A stretch of 64,000 bases of DNA, taken from assembly GCA_945643635.1 (NCBI GenBank), contig CALZFC010000018.1:5491001-5555000 (forward strand), in the 5' to 3' direction. The DNA comes from Allodiplogaster sudhausi (Eukaryota > Nematoda > Chromadorea > Rhabditida > Diplogasteridae). Below, piece after piece: positions 1 to 10,636 of the stretch (its first letter is position 1; each line of letters starts with the position of its first letter). The position numbers and the translations under genes are program-made. The notes beneath the pieces are model-generated. The model did not search any database. It had not been told where the DNA came from and saw nothing but the letters and a program-made list of their open reading frames with translations.

Positions 1-190
1 AGAAAAGGAGACATAGAGAGAGAGAGTGAGAAAATGAGAGAGAGAAAGTTAAGGAAAGAGAAAGAGATAGAGATAAGAAGACATAGAGAGAGAGTGAGAA
101 AATGAGAGAGAGAAAGTTAAGGAAAGAGAAAGAGAGAGAGAGAAAAGGAGACATAGAGAGATAGAGAGGGATAGATGGAGATAGAAAGAG
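1..190. repeat. GA-rich microsatellite
   Basis: Imperfect GAGA repeat with a longer unit (ggagacatagagagagagagtgagaa-like) occurring three times. Reading frames through it give only Arg/Glu or Ser/Leu low-complexity peptides, so no gene is called. Confidence 0.9.
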
Positions 191-642
191 AAAATAAAAG
201 ATTCGAAAAGGGACATAAAGTTACAGATGGTGCCTCGGCCATTCATTTCAATGCAACCATGTGCTGCCATTCGATCTTCGTTTCTTCAATTTTTAGCTCA
301 CGCTCGCAGATTTCCTTTATTGAAGTATGCATAATTCTTGTAATTATTATTGACAAGCTAACTCAAACTTCAAACTTTCCTTATCACTATACATACATTA
401 AGCGAACAGGAATGATATTACTATTGTAAGTCTTTATCTGTTTATTAATCAGTTCAAGGCCATTAACACTCGCATCTACAACTCTGCAACTCTTTCTTAT
501 ATATCCGTGAAGGCAATAAAATATACATGTATGTATGTATGTATGTATGCAATCTCTAAATCTGTCTCTCACTGACAAGGTATCTTTTGCTATATACCAC
601 ATACATATCAGTCGGGATGCTGATACGCTGATACTAAATGCA
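191..642. other. intergenic, no gene seen
   Basis: AT-rich sequence downstream of the zinc-finger gene on the minus strand. It holds a short (ATGT)n microsatellite at about 524-550. No convincing exon, promoter or RNA gene was found. Confidence 0.6.
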
Positions 643-3543
643 TCAGGCTGTCCCTGAACTGCTTCGTCTGCTCGATCGCTCGCTCTCTTCTCCTGTCTTC
701 ATAGTCGTCATTGTAGCTGCTCTTCTCGGGCACCCATTCAACTCCTTCTCGACCTTCCCCTCTACGACCGCCTGCAGTACTTGCCGCTTCTGAGTGTGCT
801 TGCGGAGATGCGAGTGGAGACGGTCACGGGAGGAGAAGCCCTGAGAAAGTGAAATGTATATTTTTAGTGCGCGCCTTTTTTGACCAACTACAATTATAGT
901 GCGCCCATTTCTGGTCAACACTCTTTTTTAGTGCGCCATTTTAGACCTTTGATTGGTGGTGACAAAACTGTATGAAGAACATACTTGTCCGCACTGCACG
1001 CAATGGAAGTGTGCCTTCTTCTTGAGCTTGCAGAAAGGACGGCAACAGATGAGAGATGAAGAAGAATGCTGAGGAGGAGGCCGTATATCCATTGCCATTG
1101 GTGGCTGCCTGGCATCAATCGATATTTACGACATTTATATATTTACACTGGTTAAGGTAAATTATTTAGCTTTTTATAATTATCTTAACACCAACAAAAA
1201 TTGATTTAATTCGTTACATTATCAGCTTAATAATACGATAGGAAGTTAAGTTAAAGATTTCAGGAAAAAAGAGTATAGAAAAGAATAAGTAAAAGAAGCA
1301 ACACCTCGTATCGATTGTCAGTGGCCGCATTGGAAATTGTGTCTGCTGCTGCTGCTATAATGAGACGGAATTTTCGTCATTGATCTTTGAAGTTTGATCA
1401 TTGATCTTTGATGTCTTGGTTTAATGATCTTTGGTCTTATGGATCTTTGGTTTGAACGCGTCAACGAGCCTGCAATCGCGTCTGCGCCACCGACTGTCTG
1501 CAGTCATCTTCAGCCGACAGAAGCAGTATGGGCTGCGGTAGCTGCTGCTGCTGCCGTGACAAAGGAGTGCAGCCGAGCAGGTTGTGTGTGGAATCACCGT
1601 CGGGAGCAAGCTGGCGAATTGCCTTGAATAATTATTAGGAAAATATTTAATTTAAAAATTTCGAACGAAATGATTCTGCCGAATTCTGATAAAACTAAAA
1701 GAAAAGAAGTGGATATACATACATATATTTAAAAAGAAACAGTAACCGTAGTCATCTGTGCCTCACGAATCGCTGTATCTTCGCAACGATGTCCAGTGCC
1801 GTCGCCATCGTTGTCGACGAATGTCTGAATTGGTGTGAAAAAAACTTGAACTAGCTGTTTATCGGATTAGAACATTTGTACCTGACATTGATAGATATGA
1901 AATTAAGCTATAAATAAAACATTCTTCAAATTTGAAAGCTTACCGAACGGCAACCTAAGCAATGAAAGTGCGATCGCCGCCGTGAAAGATCACAGTTGTC
2001 GGCTATTCTGCAGCTGAACAAGCTGGGTAGAAAATCTTGATTAAATTTTGTTCTGTTTTATTATCATTAACTTTCGTCAAACTAAATATATCTATGTATA
2101 TCAGTTGGTGATTGCCATGTATAAAAGTTATATAGAACCTCGAGTCGACATGAACAAAGACGAGCGAAGCGCGGAGAGCGCCGCGAGCGTGGAAGCAGCG
2201 AAAGTGATTGGCGGCAATCAGCGCGTCCGCCGTTACAAAGTGACATCTTTAAAGGAGCCAAAACTCACGTTTGAATTCGCGCTTTTCTGCCTGAGACATA
2301 CATAAGGGCGATGGAGTATGTGATTCAGAGAATCATACTCAACTGCAAGGAAAGTTGAAATAGAACACAGCTGAGTTTCGTGCTGTTTTATAGAAAAATC
2401 AAATTATTTATTTATTTTTAATGCATATATTTTTATGTTCTTAATTAAAGAGCCAAACCGATTGTGATAGCAATGGACGTGGCGGCGACCAGAATACGTG
2501 CACACGTCACTTCCGCACGTGGTTCGCCACGCAATCTCATGAGTGATGATGTCATCACGAAAGGTCGTCGACCGTTGCGTGACGTCACAAGAAGAGGTCG
2601 TCGACCGTTCGTCGTTGACGAGCTCGCCCCCTTCGTCGTCACTGCACTCGCACACGTCGATCAGGCACTCGTCGTCTTCATCGTTGTTCCCAACACGATC
2701 AGTCGGGTGGTGGTTCCTGCGATTTCTACTTTATAATTCTTATTTAGTGTAACTACATACAAGTTATACAATCAAGTTACATGCTTACAATTAGTTCTAA
2801 TAAAATGGTTCTTCCTTCGATTTCTAATACTTCTAACGTTCATACCAGTTCTATATTCTTTTATTGTTAGTTCTTATATTAGTCGCTCTAATTTGTTTCT
2901 ATTCACAAAGATAAAACAATTGGTTGATTTTTCTTATGTTAAGCATATGGCAGTCAAGTTTATAGATGACTAAAGTATAAATAATAATCGTACAAAGCTG
3001 CATCGACCGGCTCGCTTGGCTCGCTGCCAAGCCGCTCTTCGTCGTCCTCTTCTGAGTGTTCTCGCGCGAGCCGCTTCTTGAGCTTGTCGCAGATTACATC
3101 CAGGCGACGATGGCTGCTGGCGCTCTCGAATGGCTGAAACGGGCTAGAAAGAGAAGGAAAGAGATCAAAGGAGAGAGAGAGGAAAAACAGAGAGCTTTCG
3201 AAACAATGAGAGAGAGAAAAAGAGAAGAGAGAGACGGAAAGATTCTGCCAGATCAAGCCGTAGTGTTTTTACACTTCATGCTCACCATGCCGAATTCGGT
3301 CGCATCCATGGCAGTCTATATGTTGGCAGTCTGTGAAAGAGAATAAGTGGAGAAACCAATGAATGGGATTAATCAATCAAAATAAATAATAAGTATATTG
3401 CAAGGAAAAGAAGGCTTCGAGACTTGACAGGGCCTCGCCCTATCTCAAACGGTGTCTGTTTCTATCTGCACATTGTTCGAGTCTCTCCTCGTGGATTGCT
3501 CTTCTTCTTCCTCTTCCACATACAACTCTTCTTCTTCTGGTTG
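643..3543 (-). CDS. multi-exon zinc-finger protein, Castor-like (3' part of gene)
   Basis: Predicted nuclear DNA-binding protein. Exons in transcript order are 3543-3451, 3133-2994, 2716-2459, 2013-1944, 1824-1747, 1622-1491, 1354-1305, 1108-985 and 840-643. All junctions are GT..AG, every phase agrees, and together they give 380 open codons and a stop. The first visible exon is Glu-rich. Cys/His motifs follow: C-x4-C-x7-HVHC in exon 3, C-x4-C-x7-HFHCLGC across exons 4-5, and CCRPFCKLKKKAHFHCVQC in exon 8. The last runs straight into a classical C2H2 finger (C-x2-C-x12-H-x3-H, GFSSRDRLHSHLRKH) split by a 144-bp intron. Exons 6-7 are Gln-rich. The repeated basic-HFHC arrangement resembles Castor/CASZ1 fingers, but that family call is from memory and tentative. 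The start codon lies upstream and was not found. The tail is Ser/Arg-rich. Confidence 0.68.
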
Positions 3544-4683
3544 CTGTGACACCCGGTCGAGAGAGTATGGCAAAAGGAGAGAGAGCAGAGATGCGAGAGA
3601 CAACGTCAAATGTGCACGGAGTTGCTCTGGCAACTTCTTTAGCCGCAGGCACCACCACCCGCTTGGGATCACGACAACCGGCGTGGCCCCCCGATTTCGA
3701 GCGCCGCGAATAACAAATGAGTTGAGAAGAGAGGACTTTGGAAGCTCGGTTTGGTGAAGACACTTGTAATTAGATCTGCTATCCATATCAGTTGATATTA
3801 CATCAATTTCCCGAAGTCAATTACAGCCAACGCGTTAATCTGTACAGTATACTATACAAAATGAAACGCTCACGAGCCCAGGGAAACGAATCGAACGGCT
3901 GCGAGCGGTTTGAGCGGTAAATAAAAAAAACCGAGAAAATCATTCAAAGTATCTTGTAAGTACTTACGAGTTCAGCACACCCTCTCGTATCGGAAGATCT
4001 CATAAAGTATTGAAAATACTGAGAAAAGTTGCTGAGTTATCAATATTTGAAGAAATATAATTTGCATTGCATGGCTCTTTCTGAGCGGCTCGAGCCGCTC
4101 GGAGCTGCTCGAGCGGTTGCGAGCTGTCTGCACATAACTCTTTAACGAATTATTCATACGTCCCTTATGATGCATTAATGGATTTTAAAATAAGTGGAGA
4201 ACCTCATAAAAAGGGTAATAGGCATTCGACCCTTGAAATATCCCCTGCGGTACAACCTTTCGATTCCACTGCCACTGTAAGCCCTGCTATCTACCTGTCA
4301 ATTCTTCGGAAGGTTGTGATCCTCCCAACTTATTGTCAGTGCTGACTCTCTTGTGTTGGCCAGCTATCTCATCGGGAACCCACCATCCATGAATACTCCG
4401 CTCTCCGCGGGTCTATTTTCTGCCCATCGAGCTAAAAACCTTTTTGTATCACATTTTGGGTCCAATACGTGACAGAAAAGGTGCAAATGGAACAAAGAAA
4501 ACTATCGAAAAGTAAAACAACCCTGTGCTTTGAACATTTTTAATTCACTTCTGCACGTTGAAGAGTAAAGAACATTCATTACATGAGACGGAGACAACAA
4601 GCTTTTTTTTAAATGCAAATAGGTATTTAAATTAATATAGTTCCAATAAGATTTTCATGAGTCATTTTAAATAATTCATTTTT
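3544..4683. other. intergenic, with gene-array upstream block
   Basis: Contains the 5' side of the zinc-finger gene, whose first exons were not located, and a palindromic GAGCGG repeat (annotated separately). The stretch at about 4190-4520 resembles the blocks upstream of SCTM copies C (29.15-29.29 kb) and E (34.30-34.41 kb). It was probably duplicated together with the SCTM genes. No other exon is supported. Confidence 0.5.
3889..4133. repeat. GAGCGG/CCGCTC palindromic word cluster
   Basis: Two patches (3889-3920 and 4083-4133) share the words GCGAGCGG, GAGCGGT and their complements. The second contains the perfect 18-bp palindrome GAGCGGCTCGAGCCGCTC at 4083-4100. The two patches are inverted relative to each other,which could form a hairpin. 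No known element is recognised. Confidence 0.55.
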
Positions 4684-4743
4684 TCAGGTAAAATGATTCT
4701 CGCTCACTTCACCCGACTGCCTGCTCGGCGCTCGGTTGGCTCC
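4680..4743 (+). promoter_or_regulatory. conserved upstream/5'UTR block of SCTM copy A
   Basis: A TTTTTTCAG acceptor (splice or trans-splice) is followed by a block with CACTTCACCCGACTGCCTGC and CTCGGCGCTCGGTTGGCTCC. Nearly the same block lies 50-110 bp before the signal-peptide start in copies B, C, E and F. It is diverged but recognisable in copy M. Either core promoter or constrained 5'UTR is possible. Confidence 0.5.
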
Positions 4744-4796
4744 TTCTCCCTCTTCTTCCCTTCTCCCTCTTTCTCTGCCTCGCCGTCCCTCGTTCG

Positions 4797-5185
4797 ATGT
4801 TGCTTCTCAAGGCCTTTTTCCTCGTGCTCTTCTGCCTGGGTGCATTTGCAGAAGCAGAATGCGAAGACAACGTTCTTGAGTTCTTTAAAGTTAGACATAG
4901 CGATACAAAATGATGGCTGACAAATAATTATTTATTTTTTTTGTTCGACTTTCTCCTTCAACAACATCAACAATTTTAATGTTTGAATTTAATCTACTCA
5001 ATTTTAATGGTTGAATTGAATCTACTCACTTCAGAGGAATTGCACCAACTGGAGAGACGGCCAAAGATGTCAAGTGTCTTGCTTATTCCGCAACACCAGG
5101 CAGTGCTACCACACGTTCGAGGACCCAATGAATGCTCAACAAAGCTGCGTTTCTGTCTTGGCGAAGACGCCGTATTGCCTTTTGG
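4797..5185 (+). CDS. SCTM family copy A, exons 1-2 (5' part)
   Basis: Exon 1 (4797-4889) encodes a signal peptide, MLLLKAFFLVLFCLGAFA, then a short acidic segment with one Cys. It ends at a GTTAGA donor, the same donor form used by copies B, C, F and M. Exon 2 (5035-5185) encodes the Cys-rich module, with CTNWRDGQRCQVSC and later PMNAQQSC, and ends in phase 1 at GTTAGT. The paralogs continue with a second Cys exon, Thr-rich exons and a TM exon. Here intron 2 resembles the paralog intron only to about 5310. Its homology resumes at 21.62 kb, so the matching downstream exons are probably those at 22.4-23.5 kb. The protein family is not recognised; a cell-surface or secreted role is inferred from architecture only. 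Confidence 0.6.
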
Positions 5186-5370
5186 GTTAGTTTAGTGTGA
5201 ATTCTCTCTATGAGAGGTCAATCTGCCCAGGGTGATTATATTTTAGATTTTAGATCTAGACTAACAAACGTTTATGGGTCTTGGGTATTTTTACGAAATT
5301 AAGACGGTACAATTATACTCTATTAATTTCTTCTCACCGATATTCAAAAGTAACTCGAACCGTTCTCGTG

Positions 5371-5745
5371 CCGCGCGATTAATCTTACGTTGTGTCAATG
5401 ACACGTCGTCGACAAACAGTCACGACCAATTTGAATGTCATTGACACCGGTCAATGACAGAAAACGAAACCGCCTATCTTAATACACATGGGTCGCGACC
5501 TGTCCAGCATGTGTCATTGACACGGTCATGACCGCAGAGTAATAATTTGGTGGTCATGTCCACTCGGCCGCCACCCATGGTCATGACCAAAGCGAGATAG
5601 CACAGATTTGTGAGAGATGCAGAGCGACACGCTCATGGATATGACCGTGGGTCATGACCAAATTCGTGATTTCAACTGAATGTGTGACCCAACGTTCACT
5701 TTATACCGTAACTTTTAAAAGCGCTTTGCGCGGGATGAATTTCAT
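5371..5745 (+). mobile_element. left half of TIR/MITE-like element (GTCATGAC words)
   Basis: Nearly identical to 20977-21350 and begins with the same terminal sequence, CCGCGCGATTAATCTTACG. The body is packed with the palindromes GTCATTGACA, GTCATGAC and CACGTCGTCGAC. The inverted right terminus is missing here. It appears only at 21565-21620, so this copy is one-ended or forms the outer left end of a 16-kb composite. Confidence 0.75.
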
Positions 5746-6059
5746 TTGTCAGCCAGCTAGCAGTCTTAAATCTTCTTGAGTGTTGTTGTTTTGCAGCTTA
5801 ATTTTTGTTATTTGTACTTCATTTTAACAGGATGTCGTTGCCCGCACTCTCAGGCGACCAACAATCACCATTGCTCCGCGAAAGTCTGAATGGCGCCCGC
5901 TGCCGCCGCCAAAAAATTCAGGTTATCTGCGCTTACGCTTCTAGGTTGTTGTGGCACCATGATTTTCTCAAATGCAAAGCTTGACTTGTTCGTATTCTAC
6001 TCGATTCATTTCTGATCCACGGCATAAGCATATTTTTTTTATTCCTACCGCCTTCCTTC

Positions 6060-6400
6060 CTATATGAATGATGAAGTATTTCCAATGCATGATGAAATTA
6101 GAATTCGTCTTAAGCAGGGCAAGCCGCATTCTAATATAATTAACAAAATCACTGCTGCTGATAAGAGCAAGCGTTTTGAACTAAACGTATATTTTGTGAC
6201 ATCGAAGTGAGATAACCCGACTGAGTTTGTGTGGAGAAGATGAAGAAGAAGAAGCAGGAGCGAGTTGAATGCCTCACCACTCGTCATCGCTGCTCGGCGT
6301 ACGACTGTGCGTCTTCAGTGGACGTCAGTTGATTTTAGCTGACAGAGAACTATGCGTGATCCACGACAACACCTAGCGACGGAAGGAAAGCTCGTATAGG
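6060..6400 (-). repeat. dispersed copy of PAN-gene signal exon
   Basis: The minus strand reads a Leu-run hydrophobic stretch followed by HTNSVGLS, matching exon 1 of the gene at 11.7 kb and a third copy at 20.4 kb. The flank with tagcgacggaagg is also shared. No PAN exon follows at lower coordinates, so this is probably a duplicated fragment and not a working gene. The 5746-6059 stretch between it and the TIR element shows nothing else. Confidence 0.5.
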
Positions 6401-6529
6401 GTCTAACAGCTTTTGACAATTCTGTGCCTTCTTGCTAATTGACCAGGGAATGATCAGAAACCTATGCTCAAAAATATACTTTATTTCATACAGTCATTTG
6501 TGCGTTTGATGTGTACACTGCAAAGAGAC

Positions 6530-7350
6530 CGGATATACATATACAACACTCTTTTCCTCTCTCTCTGCTTATCTCTGTCTCTCCCGCACTCCTCCGTCTC
6601 TCTCCAAAACATATGTATTTATTCATATATTAGAGCATGTACAACTCAATTAAACTTTTCTGGCACACTGCCAAAATTTGTGAGTATTTGTGTTTCTTTT
6701 GCTGCGTACACTTCAAAGAGACCGCAAGGTGTCTCTCTCTCTATGTCATAACGTTCTACACAGAAAGGCGGTTGTTACGAAGTACAGAGAGATGTGTATA
6801 AGTCACGTTGAGCGTTGTTCTTACACTTACAAGTTTGTGCACAAGAGCGAGGAATCAACTTTTAGCACACTGCCAAGTCCTGATATCACAAACACTATTC
6901 ACTTATAAAGAGAAAGAGAGAGAATAGAGAGACAGAGCAAGAGGGGGAGAGAGTTATGCCATCTCTCCCACTCTCCTCTTACTCTCTGTTCAATTTTGTA
7001 AAAACATGTATCCATATACGCAGTAAAGCTCTCATAAAAGACCATATGACCCTTTGCTTCTGCCTTGGGATATTCACTCCCATCAATCCGGAAGTGTAGA
7101 ATATCCGCATCTCTCTCTCACTCTCTCTCTCTCTCTCTCTCTCTATCCTTTCGCTTTCCATCGTTCTCTATGGGCGCCTCCCGTTTCATCTGGATATCTT
7201 CGTCAGAATGCCCATTGCTAGCACGGGCAGTGTGGTGGTAGTGGTCTGGTAGTGGGTGCGCCGGGTGCTGGTTCGGGTTCGGTCGGAAACAAACTTTCTC
7301 TCCCATTCTACTTTCAGGAACAAACGCCGACGTCGACTCCATCATCACTA
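6530..7350 (+). repeat. dispersed 0.8-kb repeat with NFI-like palindromes and GA core
   Basis: The segment 6530-6905 recurs inverted at 25385-25760 and diverged at about 54750-55200. Its continuation (6906-7350, with GA/TC tracts at 6905-6960 and 7095-7145) recurs inverted at about 24920-25260. The 6530-7350 unit and the 24.92-25.76 kb unit are therefore the same element in opposite orientations. It carries TGGCACACTGCCAA at 6661 and TTAGCACACTGCCAA at 6861. No transposase frame is visible. Confidence 0.6.
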
Positions 7351-7635
7351 CGGATTAAAGGTTAGCTAAATTATCAACTTTTGCTATCCTTATTAGGGTT
7401 TTAGTCTATTTAACTGCTGTTTGCTTGCTTTTAGTAGCTCGAATTCTGCATTTTCTAAGCAAATCGGATGTTTTTAAAAGCATTTTTTATGTTGTATGCC
7501 CTTGTGGATGACGTCAGCTGTTCTCATGTTGTTAAACAGAACCTGTTTATTGTAATAAAGCGTTTTATATAATGAATACGCTTAAAAAGTAAGGATTCGA
7601 ACTGCATTTGATCCGTGAGCGATCTTAGGCGCGCA

Positions 7636-7815
7636 GCACGAGATTGTCTTGAGAGGTCAAGACAATTCTGCGACTCGCAATTGTCTTGACCGGGCAAGAC
7701 AATTTCGTCAAGACAATTATTGTCAAAAGCATGCAAGACAATATTGTCTTGCAGGTAATTTAAGACAAATTGTCTTGAGCGATTGTCTTGACTTCTCAAG
7801 ACAATCTTCTTTGTG
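7636..7815. repeat. TTGTCTTGAC / GTCAAGACAA palindromic word array
   Basis: About ten copies of ATTGTCTTG or its complement CAAGACAAT in about 180 bp, in alternating orientation. One pair forms a perfect 22-bp palindrome, with GCAAGACAATATTGTCTTGC as its core. This gives many nested hairpins. It is unlike any repeat class I can name. Confidence 0.75.
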
Positions 7816-7879
7816 TGTAATAGTGAGGCGTAGGATAGCACCCAGAACAAAAACACGACCATGACCTCATACGCCTTCT

Positions 7880-8060
7880 CTACAAGATTAGACTGAAGTA
7901 CGAACCTGATTCAGCCGAACCATCTCAGTCAATGGATGAAACTGATTTTTTTCTATATCTTCTTTGCTTGCCTATCGAAGTTTTTTTAATGACGTTGAGA
8001 AAATGCGTTTCTCTGAAGGACTGGATTCCCACGGGACATTTCGTATGAACATTCAGCTGT
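7880..8060 (+). repeat. duplicated coding-like fragment (AEP.QSMDETD)
   Basis: The plus strand reads SAEPSQSMDETDFFLYLL here. Related peptides occur at about 29060 (AEPCQSMDETDALLISL) and 34175 (AEPCQSMEETDVLLRSL), in blocks that precede SCTM copies C and E. Retention of the same reading frame in three diverged copies suggests a real ancestral exon. No start, stop or splice context was established. Confidence 0.4.
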
Positions 8061-8267
8061 GGAATTGTGATAGAGCTACAGGTGAAGAACAAGTTGTTAT
8101 AAGCAGAAACATATTTCTTCTGAGCTACGAATCTGATAGAATTATTACTTATGAATCTGATAGAATTATTTATAACATATGAACCGATTAATAAAACAAT
8201 GAAAATATTTGAGGTACATATCATTGGAGAAGTTACTACATCTAAGAAATAAGAATGTTCTTAAGGA

Positions 8268-8699
8268 TCAAGATCAAGAATAGGGATGATGTTTCGGTGA
8301 CGGGAATTTGTTGAATTTTTGAGTGATGTGCACTGTTGTAGACTTCTACCGATGATGCATTCCATTTTGCATGGAATGGCAATGCAAGGTTTGATGTTCC
8401 GCTCGCAATAATTGCAGAAGACATTTCGAGTCAAAAATTCTTCGCGTTGATCCGCGGGAACTAATCCATTGGTAAGACTGATTCGATTCTTCCTTTACGA
8501 GAATTCCAGCCAAGGTGGTCTCTATTCTGTAAAGTGATTGCTGCAGCCTGATTATATTATCGGGTACATATGGTGAGGCAGGGTCAGACGTGGAAGAACG
8601 GATTTGTGGAGTCAGCTTCAGTTCCGTAAGCTGTGGGTTGACTCGATGTTCAGTATTGTTGTTTCCACTGAACATCTCTTTGAGTAGGCGATCGAGCAT
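8268..8699 (-). pseudogene. Cys-rich coding remnant
   Basis: A frame from ATG 8699 runs about 75 codons of normal composition (MLDRLLKEMFSGNNN...). The coding quality then moves to another frame, which holds a cysteine cluster (FCNYCERNIKPCIAIPCKMEC without a break, seen as C-x2-C-x6-C-x4-C-x3-C) and ends at 8268. No GT..AG pair reconciles the frames, so a frameshift or a lost exon boundary is likely. The cysteine spacing suggests zinc binding, but no family is recognised. Confidence 0.35.
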
Positions 8700-8832
8700 C
8701 GTATGCAGATGTTATCTGAATAAAACAACCAACTGGAATAGGTTGAACAGTCGCGATTTGTATACATTTAATTTGAACAATAATTGCCATGTGAATAAAG
8801 AATTTGCTGAAACCAAAACGACTGTCTTTTGA

Positions 8833-9869
8833 ATGCAACCGAAATCGTCGATAATATTCCTGACTGATTTTCATTTAACAAATAGAATAGATAGACATAA
8901 GAGAAGATATCTGTAAAAATGGTTAGCTCTATGCGGAGAGCGGAACACTTTAATACGCGACAAGTCAACGTGAGTGAAAAGTAAAGAATGATGTTGTTCT
9001 CTCCTAGGCACAAGCTATTTCCCTTATTCAAATTAAAATGACGTCACATGTATTATGCCTTGGTTCTCCTCTTATTTCGTTGATGGGCTGATTAGTGAGC
9101 GAGTCTAAAAATAGCTACGGCTGCTGGACTTTGCCCTCTCTAACCCTGTAAACACGTTCCGATGCTAAAGAGTGATCAGTGATCTATGAGAGTGATGTGT
9201 GATCAGTGATGTATGACTAATCGATGACTCATCGCCTATTGCTGCCTGAATATGCCAAGTCTAAGACATTACGGGATAGCCGAGAGTATAGCATGTGCTG
9301 AACTAATCTAAAAAATTGGTCAAAATTACGTGTACATTTCTGCGCAAATGTGCATAACTGGAATTAAGATAATTACGTGCATATTCCCAACTAATCTCAA
9401 ATAGATCACCGCGGTTTGTCATTATTTTCTCTACAGTCATGTTCTGCGGTCAATGAAGACAATTAAATGTGTCGCTGTCAATGTCAACACATTTGCAAAT
9501 GTGCACCTTTCTCGGACAACAATAAGACTTTATTTGAATTAAAACATATTGATGATTTCGGAGTAAGGGTTTACTCTGTACAAAGTTCCAATAGCGCTTC
9601 TAACAATAAGGGTTTTTGGAAATCGTTTGACAATATTGATTGTTTACATGTGTCTTGGGAGACTTTATTTGTTCTACGGCAGAGATGACAGTGCAGGGAA
9701 AGAATGCAGGTCGGATAAACATTCGCATTTCGCAGTTTTAGGGTGCAGGTCTGGAGTTGATAATTGAGGCTAATTTCCAAAAAGAGAAAGATAATTACAT
9801 CTCAAGACAGGCTTCCAATGTCTAAATTATCCCGAGTCTCAATGTAAACACTTGTTTCCCTGCTTTCCG
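8833..9869. other. intergenic, one weak reading frame
   Basis: A 73-codon plus-strand frame at 9467-9688 has ordinary composition and a CRCQCQHICKC start, but no splice or homology support. Nothing else is seen in this stretch. Confidence 0.35.
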
Positions 9870-10115
9870 GTGGATCAGAAGGGATCCTTTCTTCGTGCTA
9901 TCCTTGTGAATAGAAATGCTGTCTATGTGGCTTCCAGCCCGAGATCGAAAGAAAGTAAAAAAATCACAGCTAATACGAGAAATTAACTTTTTTGCCAGAT
10001 TTGTTCGCGAATTCTTACTAGTTTTCCTTCTTTTATTCGATCTCGGGCCGGAAGCCAAATTGACGGCATTTATCTATGTTCGCGAGGATAGCGCGGTGAG
10101 TGAAAAAGAAGTTAT
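9870..10115. repeat. imperfect hairpin element with arms of about 85-95 bp
   Basis: The left arm (about 9870-9957) and right arm (about 10031-10115) are inverted copies sharing GGCTTCCAGCCCGAGATCGAA-like sequence, with a loop of about 75 bp. The right-arm motif TTATTCGA.CTCGGGC.GGAAGCCAAAT.GACGG also occurs inside intron 2 of SCTM copies A (21.72 kb) and C (30.14 kb). A MITE-like origin is likely. Confidence 0.6.
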
Positions 10116-10168
10116 TCCCTGGTTAATTTCTTTAACGTCTCTTTTTAATTGTTTGTAATCATCCTCAC

Positions 10169-10327
10169 TCAAGGGCCATTTGGGATGCATCTGTCGAAAA
10201 CATCAATCTGATCTCCTTGGAAAGCCTGATCGGAAAAACTCATGAAAGACTCTCCAGTGGTCGCATTGCAAAGGAAGGTGCTGATTGAGGAAATGGTGAA
10301 GTCGAGCTCAAGGAAAGCAACGATGTT
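10169..10327 (-). CDS. hypothetical exon fragment near PAN-like gene
   Basis: Fifty-two codons of good composition (reading NIVAFLELDFTISSISTFLC and later DQIDVFDRCIPNGP) end in TGA at 10169. The upstream side has an in-frame stop and no clear acceptor. It may be a shifted 3' exon of the PAN-like gene just upstream on the same strand, but linkage is not shown. Confidence 0.25.
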   Translation of the reverse strand, partial: NIVAFLELDFTISSISTFLCNATTGESFMSFSDQAFQGDQIDVFDRCIPNGP

Positions 10328-10636
10328 TCATATCTTCTGGAGAGAAAATGACTACGAAAGTCAGAATAATGTAAATATGCTATGTTTCGTGCTTCTTACA
10401 TGAAGAAATATAACGCTGGAAAAGCCGTGAAAGAAAGTCATAAAAAATTGCAGAAATGCCTATTATAATAAAAATTTGTAGATAGCCGAATTGAGAAATT
10501 AGAAAATATAACGTTGACTTTTTGCGGGAGGAAGAGAAGAGGGAGTCCGAAAGAATAGCCGGAAAAGTTGTTTAGGTCGAGCCAAAAAAAAAAATATATA
10601 TATATATATTTTTTTAAACAACATAAAAACTTCAAC

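Noticed and set aside
4693..4920. Plus-strand frame starting MILAHFTRLPAR as the true start of SCTM copy A
   Set aside because: It is out of frame with the signal peptide in copy A and lacks its ATG in copy E; the MLLLK start gives a clean signal peptide and correct phase. Kept only as a possible upstream peptide.
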